Shown here piece by piece: positions 28,918 through 38,023 of a stretch of 64,000 nt of DNA; position 1 is the first letter of the stretch, and each line of letters opens with the position of its first letter. Made by a program: the position numbers and the translations under genes. The DNA is from Actinomycetes bacterium (GTDB lineage: Bacteria; Actinomycetota; Actinomycetes; S36-B12; CAIYMF01). Location: positions 1-64,000 of the forward strand of contig JAKOVT010000063.1 in the NCBI GenBank assembly GCA_029781935.1, written 5' to 3'. The notes beneath the pieces were generated by a model that had not been told where the DNA came from, made no database searches, and saw only the letters and a program-made list of their open reading frames with translations.

Positions 28918-29179
28918 CGGTTGACCGAATGCCACCCGATGCGGTCACAAGGTCAACACCATGACGCTCGGCACGTCCTCCTGCGCCCGCGTAGCGACTC
29001 CCGGGCTTCGTCCCGTGCCTCGCGCGCCGTGCTCGCCGAGCAGCGACCGCAGCGCCCACATCGCCTGCTCGTGTCAGCAGATGGGGCTCGTCGGCCAGCA
29101 CGTCCCGGCAGCCCGGGCTTTCGTGTCGGGACTCGCCGCTCCCGTCCAGGCTGTCGCCGCCCCCTGCCACGCTGACCCC

Positions 29180-30079
29180 ATGACCGACGACCTCGCCCAA
29201 TGGATCACCGGACTGGCCGCGCGCCTCGAGACCGCCGGCCACCTCGTCATCCCGCGCGTTCTCATCGGCCCCGCCGCGAACGGGACGGTCACCTACACCG
29301 GACCGGACGACACCGACGCCTACCTCACCGACCTAGCCCGACTCGGCGCCCGCACCGTCCACGCTGGCGTCACCCGGTGGACCGCGGACGACTCCCAGGA
29401 CCTGCACGACCAGATACGGACCGCGCGCCGCCGCGCCGGCACCCCGTTCCCCGCCCCCGGCGACACCGACATCCTCGCGACCGCCGCTGCCCACGAAGGC
29501 GCGCCCTGCTACGCCCTCGCCGCCGCCGTCGTCGACGGGATCCGGTACCTGCTCGCCGCCACCGCCGAATGGGTCACCGCCCTCGACCAGGCCGTCGACG
29601 CCGCGCTGCGCACCGCCGACACCCGCAACCGGGCCGCCGACGCCGCAGCCGACGCCGCCTGGGCCGCCGAGCTCGCCGCCCTCGAAGCGATCCGGGCCCG
29701 CCTGGACCGGGCCCTCGACGGTCTCGTCGACGCGCTGCAGACCGACGAGGAGTTCCTCACCAGCGCCGGCCGCGCGGACACCACCCGCCGCGCCTACGCC
29801 CACGCCCTGCTGCGGGAACGCTCTGGCGTCGACGACCTGCCCGCCGACGTCCGCGGCCAGGCCAGCGCCGCCGCCGAGACCGCCTGGCGCTGGTGGAAGA
29901 CGACCGGCCGCCCCGCCCGCACCGCCGCCCTGCGGGACAAGATCCCCGGTTTGACCGGCCACCCCGACCTGACCGGGACCCTCGCCCAACGGCGCGCCAC
30001 CGCCAAGCGGCTCCTCACCGACCTCGACCCGGCAGCCGTCACCCCCGACCTCGTCGAGGAGCTCGCACGCAGTCGCTGA
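29180..30079 (+). CDS. hypothetical protein (300 codons)
   Basis: MTDDLAQWITGLAARLETAGHLVIPR...; upstream of and codirectional with TerB operon. Confidence 0.6.
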   Translation: MTDDLAQWITGLAARLETAGHLVIPRVLIGPAANGTVTYTGPDDTDAYLTDLARLGARTVHAGVTRWTADDSQDLHDQIRTARRRAGTPFPAPGDTDILATAAAHEGAPCYALAAAVVDGIRYLLAATAEWVTALDQAVDAALRTADTRNRAADAAADAAWAAELAALEAIRARLDRALDGLVDALQTDEEFLTSAGRADTTRRAYAHALLRERSGVDDLPADVRGQASAAAETAWRWWKTTGRPARTAALRDKIPGLTGHPDLTGTLAQRRATAKRLLTDLDPAAVTPDLVEELARSR

Positions 30080-30467
30080 CCGGCAACGAACCCTGCACCA
30101 GTCCTGCCCGGTTGCCCACGCCACCGGCCACGTCCGCCGGATGGCCAGCGCACTCGAGAACATCGAGCCCGCTAGCTCTCCGACGAGCTCGAGCTGTGCC
30201 CCACGCCAGTATCGGCCCCTCCCTCTCAGTACCCGTTCTTGACGCTGACGAGGCGGTGGGCCAGACCTCAGGGAGCCGACCGCCCCATGGGTCGCCGCGG
30301 CCCTGGTGAATCGACCGCAGAAGGACGACGCCGGTGAGAGCGCGGTCGCTGATGCAGCGGTGCGTTCACGCGGCCGGTGCTCGCACTACGCGTCAGTAGC
30401 AGTCGCTAGCCTGCTCGCGACGGGGGACGTTGCCGATCAGCCTCCCCGCGAGTGTGCGAGGAGCGCG

Positions 30468-33074
30468 ATGAGTACCCCGGACAGGCCCGCCGCCTGGTAC
30501 CCCGACCCCATCGCCAGCGACCAGTTGCGCTGGTGGGACGGGAGCGCCTGGACGACGCATACCCATCCGGTCGCGTCCGCCTCCCGGACTGCCCCCGCCG
30601 AGGGCTCGTGGCCAGCCGGATGGTACCCGGACAGCACAGCGCCGGGAATGTTGCGCTGGTGGGACGGCACGGCATGGACCACGCAGACCACCGCAGCCAG
30701 CGGAACCCCCGCCCCGGGTGGGGCGTCCGCCACCTCCCGCGTGGCACCCATCGCCAAGCACGCCGCACCCGAGCCGACCAAGGAGAAGCGCGGCTCATGG
30801 TTCAGCCGCCTCCTCGGCGGCGCCTCTGACACCGGCACTCCGCCGACGCCGCAGAAGCCCATCCCCTCTCCCAAGCCGCGCCCCGCACGCAAGCCCGCCG
30901 CGGTCCCGACGAAGCTCACGAACAAGCAGCCGCGCGCAGCCCGACCGGCCGCCACGTCGGCGCAGTTCCGCGACAAGCAGGACGCTGCCACCGCGAAGAG
31001 CTCAGCCGGCGTCTGGGTGCCCGCCGGCCAGTACACCTCGGTGCAGAACCACACCCTGCCCGGCGGGATGCTCTACGTCGGTAAGCGCCTCCCGGCAGCC
31101 AACCGGCAAGGCCCCGACCCGGCCCTGATCAACCCCACCCTGCCCATCGACGTCCGCAACCCCGACACCTACGCCAACACCACCGACTACTGGCCGTCGT
31201 ACTCCACCATCACCCCGCGCGCCCGCGCCGCCTACCTCGCGTGGCTCGCCGGCGGTCGCCGGGACCCGCGCGCGCCCGTGACGTGGCCGTTCCTGTTCTT
31301 CTACGGCCTCGAGCGCCGCGCCCTGGTCGAATCGCCCGTCGACCCCGCCGCTCGCGCGGACCTCCCGATCATCCGCGCCGAGGTCGAGCGGCTCCTGTCG
31401 ATCTACGGCAGCAACGGCTCCTTCCACGGCTACGCCACCAGCTTCCTCGACGCCGTCGACGCGCTCACCGTCAGCGACGCCGAGCCTGCGCTCCCGCCGC
31501 GCACCCGAGACCGGTGGGACGTCCCGTTCGCGCTGCGCCAGGGACTCGGCCTGTTCGCCCAGCGCGGCGAGCCCGTCCCCGCCGAATGGGCGCTCGCCTG
31601 GGCCAACTACTCGCCGGAGGTCGGACTCCGTACCCCGGCGACCCGATGCCCTGAGGAGTTCGAGGCGCTGTTCCGCATCCGCTACCGGGCCGCGCACAAG
31701 GACGGCCTCGTGCTCAAGCCGGGCAAGACCACGATGCGGGTGCACTACCGCCCCGCCAGCGCCGGCATCTCCGCTGTGCGCCTCGACCTCGGCATCCCCG
31801 ACGTGTTCGAGCAGGCAGCGCCCGTCCGCAAGCTCGCCGTCGTCGTCGAGGACACCACGGGGTCGCTCGACGCCTACAGTCGTTTCCTCGGCCGACGACC
31901 CGACGAGCGAGGCAGTCTCGCCGCGGTCGCGCTCCTTCCGCCGGAGCTCGTCGCAGGCGACGACCCCCGTCTGGCCCGACTCACCGATCTGGTCACCAGT
32001 CGTCTCGGGACTGCCGACCGTGCTGTCGTCCCCGCCGACGATCTGCTCGCCTTCTGGCCCACAGCGACCGGCAAGCTCGCCAAGGCCGACGCCGTCGCGC
32101 TCGCACAGATTCTCGCCGCGCGCGGATTCGGGCTCGAACCCGACGTCCGCATGAACGGACCCGTCCCGACCGTCGGCACTTCCGTCGTCCTGTTCAAGGC
32201 TCACCCTGACCAGGGAGCGACCCTCACCCCGGAGTACGCGGCCAGCGCCGTGCTCATCCAGCTCGCCGCGACCGTCGCCGGCGCCGACGGGCACGTCTCC
32301 GATCACGAGACCGGTGTCCTCCATGACCAGGTCGACCGAGCTCCAGGGCTCGACGACGCCGAGCGCACCCGACTGCACGCGCACCTGGACTGGCTGCTCG
32401 CCGGCACGCTCAAGCTCACCGGCCTGTCCAAGCGGCTCGCCACCCTGTCCCTGCCCCAGCGCGAGGCCATCGCCGACTTCGCCGCCAGTGTCGCGACCGC
32501 CGACGGCGTGGTCACCCCCGCCGAGATCCGGACCCTGTCCGACATCAGCAAGCTGCTCGGCCTCGAAGCAGGCTCGGTGTACAGCCGCGTCCACGCCGCC
32601 ACTACCGGCCCCGCGACCGCACCCGTCACCGTGCGCCCCACCACCCCGGGGACGTCCGGCCGCACCATCCCGCCGCGCCCCACCGAGCCGCAGGTCGCTC
32701 CCGCAGCGACAGGCGTCGTGCTCGACCCCGCCGTCATCGCCGCCAAGCTCGCCGAGACCGCCGAGGTGTCCAGCCTCCTGTCCTCGATCTTCACCGAGGA
32801 AGAGCAGCCGCCCACGGCCCTAGCGGCGCCGGTCGTGGGGGACACGGTCGCCGGGCTCGACGTCGCCCACTCCGAGCTGCTGCGCCGCCTCGCCACCCGG
32901 GACACCTGGACCCGAGCCGACATCGAGGCCGCGTGCGACGAGCTCGGGCTGCTCACCGACGGTGCGCTCGACACCCTGAACGAAGCCGCCTACGACACCG
33001 CAGGCGACCCGCTGTCCGACGGGGACGACCCCGTCGCCATCGACACCCACGTAGCGCAGGAGATGCTCGCATGA
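30468..33074 (+). CDS. TerB-domain protein with two N-terminal DUF2510 repeats (SngA-like)
   Basis: AAWYPDP...LRWWDGSAWTTHTH and GWYPDS...LRWWDGTAWTTQT; TerB_N-like WPSYSTITPRARAAYLAWLAGGRRDP; TerB-like VTPAEIRTLSDISKLLGLE. Confidence 0.75.
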   Translation: MSTPDRPAAWYPDPIASDQLRWWDGSAWTTHTHPVASASRTAPAEGSWPAGWYPDSTAPGMLRWWDGTAWTTQTTAASGTPAPGGASATSRVAPIAKHAAPEPTKEKRGSWFSRLLGGASDTGTPPTPQKPIPSPKPRPARKPAAVPTKLTNKQPRAARPAATSAQFRDKQDAATAKSSAGVWVPAGQYTSVQNHTLPGGMLYVGKRLPAANRQGPDPALINPTLPIDVRNPDTYANTTDYWPSYSTITPRARAAYLAWLAGGRRDPRAPVTWPFLFFYGLERRALVESPVDPAARADLPIIRAEVERLLSIYGSNGSFHGYATSFLDAVDALTVSDAEPALPPRTRDRWDVPFALRQGLGLFAQRGEPVPAEWALAWANYSPEVGLRTPATRCPEEFEALFRIRYRAAHKDGLVLKPGKTTMRVHYRPASAGISAVRLDLGIPDVFEQAAPVRKLAVVVEDTTGSLDAYSRFLGRRPDERGSLAAVALLPPELVAGDDPRLARLTDLVTSRLGTADRAVVPADDLLAFWPTATGKLAKADAVALAQILAARGFGLEPDVRMNGPVPTVGTSVVLFKAHPDQGATLTPEYAASAVLIQLAATVAGADGHVSDHETGVLHDQVDRAPGLDDAERTRLHAHLDWLLAGTLKLTGLSKRLATLSLPQREAIADFAASVATADGVVTPAEIRTLSDISKLLGLEAGSVYSRVHAATTGPATAPVTVRPTTPGTSGRTIPPRPTEPQVAPAATGVVLDPAVIAAKLAETAEVSSLLSSIFTEEEQPPTALAAPVVGDTVAGLDVAHSELLRRLATRDTWTRADIEAACDELGLLTDGALDTLNEAAYDTAGDPLSDGDDPVAIDTHVAQEMLA

Positions 33075-34450
33075 CCGCCGCCCCGGACAACGCCGCCACC
33101 ATCCGTCCCCGCGAGCGCGACGCCATCGTCCAGGCCCTGCGCGCCGGTGTCGTGCCCCGCGTCGGCCAGCAGCACATCCAGGTCGGGCGTGCCGAGGAGG
33201 TGCGCGCGCTCGTCTCCGACATCGAGCGCATCGCCGACGGCGGGTCGGCGTTCCGCCTCACCATCGGCGAGTACGGGTCGGGCAAGACGTTCTTCCTCAA
33301 CCTGGTCCGCTCCATCGCCCTCGAGCGCAAGCTCGTCACCGTCCACGCCGACCTCTCGCCCGACCGACGCCTGCATGCCACCGGCGGCCAGGCCCGCTCG
33401 CTGTACGCCGAGCTGATGAGCAACATGGCCACCCGCGCCAAGCCCGAAGGCGGCGCGATGGGCAGCGTCGTCGAGCGGTTCATCTCCTCCGCCCTGACCG
33501 AGGCGCGCGAGTCCGGTCAGACGCCCGAGCACGTCATCCGTGCGCGGCTGCGCGACCTCTCGGAGATGACCGGCGGCTACGACTTCGCCGAGGTCATCGC
33601 GGCCTACTGGCGCGGCCACGACAGCGGCAACGAGCAGCTGCAGAGCGACGCCGTCCGCTGGCTGCGCGGGGAGTTCTCCACCCGCACCGACGCCCGCAAC
33701 GCGCTCGGCGTGCGCACCATCGTCGACGACGCGTCCTTCTACGACCAGCTCAAGCTCCTCGCCCGGTTCGTCACCATGGCCGGGTTCAACGGCCTGCTCG
33801 TCTGCCTCGACGAGATGGTGAACCTCTACAAGCTCGCCAACACGCAGGCCCGCAGCGCCAACTACGAGCAGATCCTGCGCATCCTCAACGACAGCCTGCA
33901 GGGCAGCGCCGCCCACCTCGGCTTCGTGCTCGGCGGCACCCCCGACTTCCTGCTCGACACCCGCCGCGGCCTGTACTCCTACGCGGCCCTGCAGTCCCGC
34001 CTGGCGGAGAACGCGTACGCCACTGGCGGCCTCGTCGACTACTCCGGTCCCGTGCTGAACCTGGCCAACCTCAGCCAGGAGGACATGTACCTGCTGCTCG
34101 GCCGGCTCCGCCACGTGTTCGCCGCCGGCGACCCGTCGGCCTACCTCGTCCCCGACGAGGCGCTGACCGCGTTCATGAACCACTGCTCGAGCCGCGTCGG
34201 CGACGCCTACTTCCGCACCCCGCGCACCACCATCAAGGAGTTCGTCAACCTCCTCGCCGTCCTCGACCAGAACCCGGGAACCGACTGGAACGCCCTCATC
34301 GGAACCGTCGAGCTCGCCCCCGAGACCAACCCCGACCTGCTGCCGCTCCCCACCGACGCCGAGCCCGACCCGACGTCGACCGCCACCTACCTACCGCCGC
34401 CCGTCGACCAGGGAGGCGCCGGCGATGACCTCGCTACCTTCCGGCTCTGA
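33071..34450 (+). CDS. BrxD-like/DUF2791 P-loop ATPase (SngB-like)
   Basis: IGEYGSGKTFFLNLVRSIALE; LLVCLDEMVNLYKL; ATGA overlap with upstream gene. Confidence 0.8.
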   Translation: MTAAPDNAATIRPRERDAIVQALRAGVVPRVGQQHIQVGRAEEVRALVSDIERIADGGSAFRLTIGEYGSGKTFFLNLVRSIALERKLVTVHADLSPDRRLHATGGQARSLYAELMSNMATRAKPEGGAMGSVVERFISSALTEARESGQTPEHVIRARLRDLSEMTGGYDFAEVIAAYWRGHDSGNEQLQSDAVRWLRGEFSTRTDARNALGVRTIVDDASFYDQLKLLARFVTMAGFNGLLVCLDEMVNLYKLANTQARSANYEQILRILNDSLQGSAAHLGFVLGGTPDFLLDTRRGLYSYAALQSRLAENAYATGGLVDYSGPVLNLANLSQEDMYLLLGRLRHVFAAGDPSAYLVPDEALTAFMNHCSSRVGDAYFRTPRTTIKEFVNLLAVLDQNPGTDWNALIGTVELAPETNPDLLPLPTDAEPDPTSTATYLPPPVDQGGAGDDLATFRL

Positions 34451-36764
34451 CACCGGCGCCGCCTCCGCGGCGTTCGAGCGCCTCCACCCACGCATCCAGC
34501 GGTGGGTGTGGGAGCAGCAGTGGACCGAGCTGCGCGACATCCAGGAGCGCGCCGCCGAACCCGTCCTCGCCGGCGACCGCGACGTCGTCATCTCCGCCGC
34601 GACCGCCTCCGGCAAGACCGAGGCCGCGTTCCTGTCCATCTGCTCGGTCCTGCTGCGCGACCGCGAAGCCCGCGAGCACACCCTCGGGCCCGGCGACCGC
34701 ACCGGGGTCCTGCCCGCGGGCGGGGTGCAGGTGCTGTACGTCAGCCCGCTCAAGGCGCTCATCAACGACCAGTTCGGCCGCCTCGACGCCATGTGCGAGG
34801 CTCTCGACATCCCCGTCCACCGCTGGCACGGGGATGTCGCCGGGTCCCGGAAGTCCAAGGTCGTCCGCGAGCCCGACGGCATCCTGCTCATCACACCCGA
34901 GTCCCTCGAAGCGCTGCTCATCACCCACGGGACCCACGTGAGCCGCATCTTCGCCGGGCTGCGCTACGTCGTCATCGACGAGCTCCACGCCTTCCTTGGC
35001 AGCGAGCGCGGCGCGCAGCTGCAGTCGCTGCTCAACCGGGTGGAGCTCGCCGTCCGTCGCCGCGTCCCGCGGATCGGGCTGTCGGCGACGCTGGGCGACA
35101 TGGCGGCCGCCGCCGAGCACCTGCGCCCCGGCGGCGGTCACCAGGTCACCATCCTCGTCTCGACCGACGGGTCCCAGGAGCTGCGGCTTCAGTTGCGCGG
35201 CTACGAGAAGACCGACCCGTCCCTGGCCAAGCCGCACGGCGAGGCCACCGACGCCGACGGGGAGACCGTCCCCGCCGACGACGCCGACACCCCCACCGAC
35301 GCCGTCACCATCGCCGACGACCTGTTCGCCCTGCTGCGCGGGACCGACAACCTCGTGTTCGCCAACTCCCGCCGCCAGGTCGAGGAGTACACCGACCTGC
35401 TCGCGCGCCGCTGCGCGGCCGCCCGCGTCCCGAACGAGTTCGTGCCCCACCACGGCAGTTTGTCCAAGGACCTGCGCGAGGACGCCGAAGCCCGCCTCAA
35501 GGACCGCTCGGTCCCGGTGACGGCCATCTGCACCTCGACCCTCGAGCTCGGCATCGACATCGGGTCGGTCACCTCCATCGCGCAGGTCGGCGCGCCGCAC
35601 ACCGTTGCCAGCCTGCGTCAGCGCCTCGGACGATCCGGACGGCGCGGCGACCCCGCCATCCTGCGGCTGTTCATCAGCGAGGAGTCCGTCTCGCCGCAGA
35701 CCGCACCGCCGGACGCCTTGCGCGCCCAACTCGTCCAGTCCATCGCGATGGTCGAGCTGCTCCTGCAGCGGTGGAACGAGGCCCCGGACTCGGGCGGCCT
35801 GCACCTGTCCACCCTGATCCAGCAGCTCCTATCCCTCATCGCCCAGCACGGCGGCGTCACCCCGCGCGAGGCGTACACCACCCTGTGCTCCCACGGCCCG
35901 TTCTCCGGCGTCTCCACCGACATGTTCGCCGCCCTGCTGCGCGCTCTGGCCGGCGAGCCAGGCAAGTACAACGACATGCTCATGCAGGCCAGCGATGGGC
36001 TGCTCCTCCTCGGCACGGCGGGGGAGCGGCTCGTCGGCCACTACTCGTTCTACGCGGCGTTCCGCTCTCCGCAGGAGTACCGCCTGGTCGCCCACGGCCG
36101 CCAGCTCGGCATGCTGCCCATCGACTACCCGGTGCTCATCGGGTCGCTGATCATCTTCGGCGGCCGTCGCTGGAAGGTCGTCGACGTCGACGACCGCGCC
36201 AAGCTCATCGAGCTTGAGCGCTCGTCGGGCGGGAAGCCGCCGGCGTTCACCGGCGACGGGGGTGCGCAGGTCGCCGACCGCGTCCGGCAGGAGATGCTCG
36301 CGCTGTACTGCCGCGACGAGGTCCCCGCCTACCTGGACGCGTCCGCCGTCCGCCTCCTCGGCCAGGGGCGCGCGAACTTCACCGCGTACGGCCTCGCCGA
36401 CAACCGGCTGCTGCGCTTGGGATCCGACACCCTGCTGTTCGGGTGGATGGGGGACCGCATCATGGGCACGCTCGCGGTCGCGCTGACCAGTGCCGGTGGC
36501 GATGTCTCGAACGACGGCCTATGCCTGACCGTCGCCGGCATGGCACCCGCTGACGTGTTCGAGATGCTCGACGAGCTCGCCGCTCAGGGCCCGCCCGATC
36601 CGGTGGGGCTCGCGGCGATCGTCCCGACGAAGGTCGCGGAGAAGCACGACGAGCTCCTGACCGAGCCTCTGCTGAACGCCGGCTACGCCTCCCGCAGCCT
36701 GGACGTGCTCGGCGCGTGGAAGCTCATCGACGATCTGCTGGCCACGCAGGTCTTGCGGGACTGA
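34425..36764 (+). CDS. DEAD/DEAH-box SF2 helicase, Lhr/BrxH-like (SngC-like)
   Basis: ISAATASGKTEAAFL; VIDELHAFLG; LSATLGD; SLRQRLGRSGRRGDP; 26-bp overlap with upstream gene. Confidence 0.85.
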   Translation: MTSLPSGSDTGAASAAFERLHPRIQRWVWEQQWTELRDIQERAAEPVLAGDRDVVISAATASGKTEAAFLSICSVLLRDREAREHTLGPGDRTGVLPAGGVQVLYVSPLKALINDQFGRLDAMCEALDIPVHRWHGDVAGSRKSKVVREPDGILLITPESLEALLITHGTHVSRIFAGLRYVVIDELHAFLGSERGAQLQSLLNRVELAVRRRVPRIGLSATLGDMAAAAEHLRPGGGHQVTILVSTDGSQELRLQLRGYEKTDPSLAKPHGEATDADGETVPADDADTPTDAVTIADDLFALLRGTDNLVFANSRRQVEEYTDLLARRCAAARVPNEFVPHHGSLSKDLREDAEARLKDRSVPVTAICTSTLELGIDIGSVTSIAQVGAPHTVASLRQRLGRSGRRGDPAILRLFISEESVSPQTAPPDALRAQLVQSIAMVELLLQRWNEAPDSGGLHLSTLIQQLLSLIAQHGGVTPREAYTTLCSHGPFSGVSTDMFAALLRALAGEPGKYNDMLMQASDGLLLLGTAGERLVGHYSFYAAFRSPQEYRLVAHGRQLGMLPIDYPVLIGSLIIFGGRRWKVVDVDDRAKLIELERSSGGKPPAFTGDGGAQVADRVRQEMLALYCRDEVPAYLDASAVRLLGQGRANFTAYGLADNRLLRLGSDTLLFGWMGDRIMGTLAVALTSAGGDVSNDGLCLTVAGMAPADVFEMLDELAAQGPPDPVGLAAIVPTKVAEKHDELLTEPLLNAGYASRSLDVLGAWKLIDDLLATQVLRD

Positions 36765-36915
36765 GCCGGACCCGGGACGGCGTAGCCGAGGGTCGATGAG
36801 GAGAGCTGTGTCGGTGCCTCCCGCTACCGTTGATCTTGGAGCTACTGGCCCGCACTGGGCGCACTGGCCCCAACATGAAAGCCGGTACAGCCGATAGAAC
36901 CTGGGGGAACTTGCC

Positions 36916-38022
36916 GTGTCTAGCGTGCGCATCCTGCACCTGGCCGACGTCCATCTGGACACGCCGTTCACGTGGGCAGGGCACGGGCAGGGCCGCGCCC
37001 GCCGGCAAGCGATCCGCGACGCGCTCCGCGCCGCGTTCGACCTGGCCGCCGCTGAACGCGTCGACGCCGTCACGATCGCCGGCGACCTGTACGAGCACGA
37101 CCGCGTCACCGACGACACCGGCGCGTTCCTCGCCGACCTCGCCGCCTCCATCGCCCCAATCTCGGTCCTGCTCGCCCCCGGCAACCACGACTGGTACGGG
37201 CCGTCGTCGCTGTACGCGCGGACCGTGTGGCCCGCCAACGTGCACGTGTTCACCACCGCGCGCCTCACCCCCGTCACCCTCACCGACGGGTTCACCGCCT
37301 GGGGCGCCGCGCACACCGGCCCGGCCAACACCCCCGGGTTCCTCGACGGGTTCACCGTCGACCGCGGCGGCATCCACGTCGGGGTGTTCCACGGCGCCGA
37401 ACGGTCCGCGCTGCCGCGCGAAGGCGTCGAGAAGCTCCCGCACGCCCCGTTCCACGCCTCCCAGATCCGCACGTCCGGCCTGCATCACGCGCTCGTCGGC
37501 CACCTGCACACCCCCGACGACGCAGCCCACCACACCTACCCCGGCAACCCCGAGCCGCTCACGTTCGGCGAGACCGGACAGCGCGCCGCCGTCCTGGTCG
37601 ACGTCGCCGACGACGGGACCGTGCGCCGCACCCGCCACGTCGTGTCCCGCACCGCGATCCACGACGTCACCGTCGACATCACCGGCCTGACCCACACCGA
37701 CGCGGTCCGCACGGCCGTCGCCGACCAGACCGCCGGGCTGACCGGCGTCGTGCGCATCACCGTCACCGGCGAGGTCGACCCGCGCCTGGACGTCGCTCCC
37801 GACCGGTGGAAGCCCGACGCCGCCGGCATCGACGCGCTCATCCTGCGGGTCGGGGACCTGCGGCCCGCGCTCGACCTCGACGCGATCGCGACCGAGGCGA
37901 CCGTGCGCGGCCAGTTCGTCCGCGACGTCCTCGCCGCCTCCCTCGACCCGGACGTGCAGCGCCGCGTCCTCGGGACCGGGCTGCGCGCCCTGGCCGGCGA
38001 CCCGGACCTGGAGGTGCGCTGA
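36916..38022 (+). CDS. metallophosphoesterase, SbcD/YhaO-like nuclease
   Basis: ILHLADVHLDTPF; IAGDLYEHD; APGNHDWYG; ALVGHLHTP; GTG start. Confidence 0.85.
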   Translation: MSSVRILHLADVHLDTPFTWAGHGQGRARRQAIRDALRAAFDLAAAERVDAVTIAGDLYEHDRVTDDTGAFLADLAASIAPISVLLAPGNHDWYGPSSLYARTVWPANVHVFTTARLTPVTLTDGFTAWGAAHTGPANTPGFLDGFTVDRGGIHVGVFHGAERSALPREGVEKLPHAPFHASQIRTSGLHHALVGHLHTPDDAAHHTYPGNPEPLTFGETGQRAAVLVDVADDGTVRRTRHVVSRTAIHDVTVDITGLTHTDAVRTAVADQTAGLTGVVRITVTGEVDPRLDVAPDRWKPDAAGIDALILRVGDLRPALDLDAIATEATVRGQFVRDVLAASLDPDVQRRVLGTGLRALAGDPDLEVR

Positions 38023-38023
38023 C

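Noticed and set aside
28961-29179. N-terminal extension of the 28961..30079 ORF
   Set aside because: Low-plausibility Cys/Pro/Arg-rich sequence; internal ATG at 29180 gives a more natural protein.
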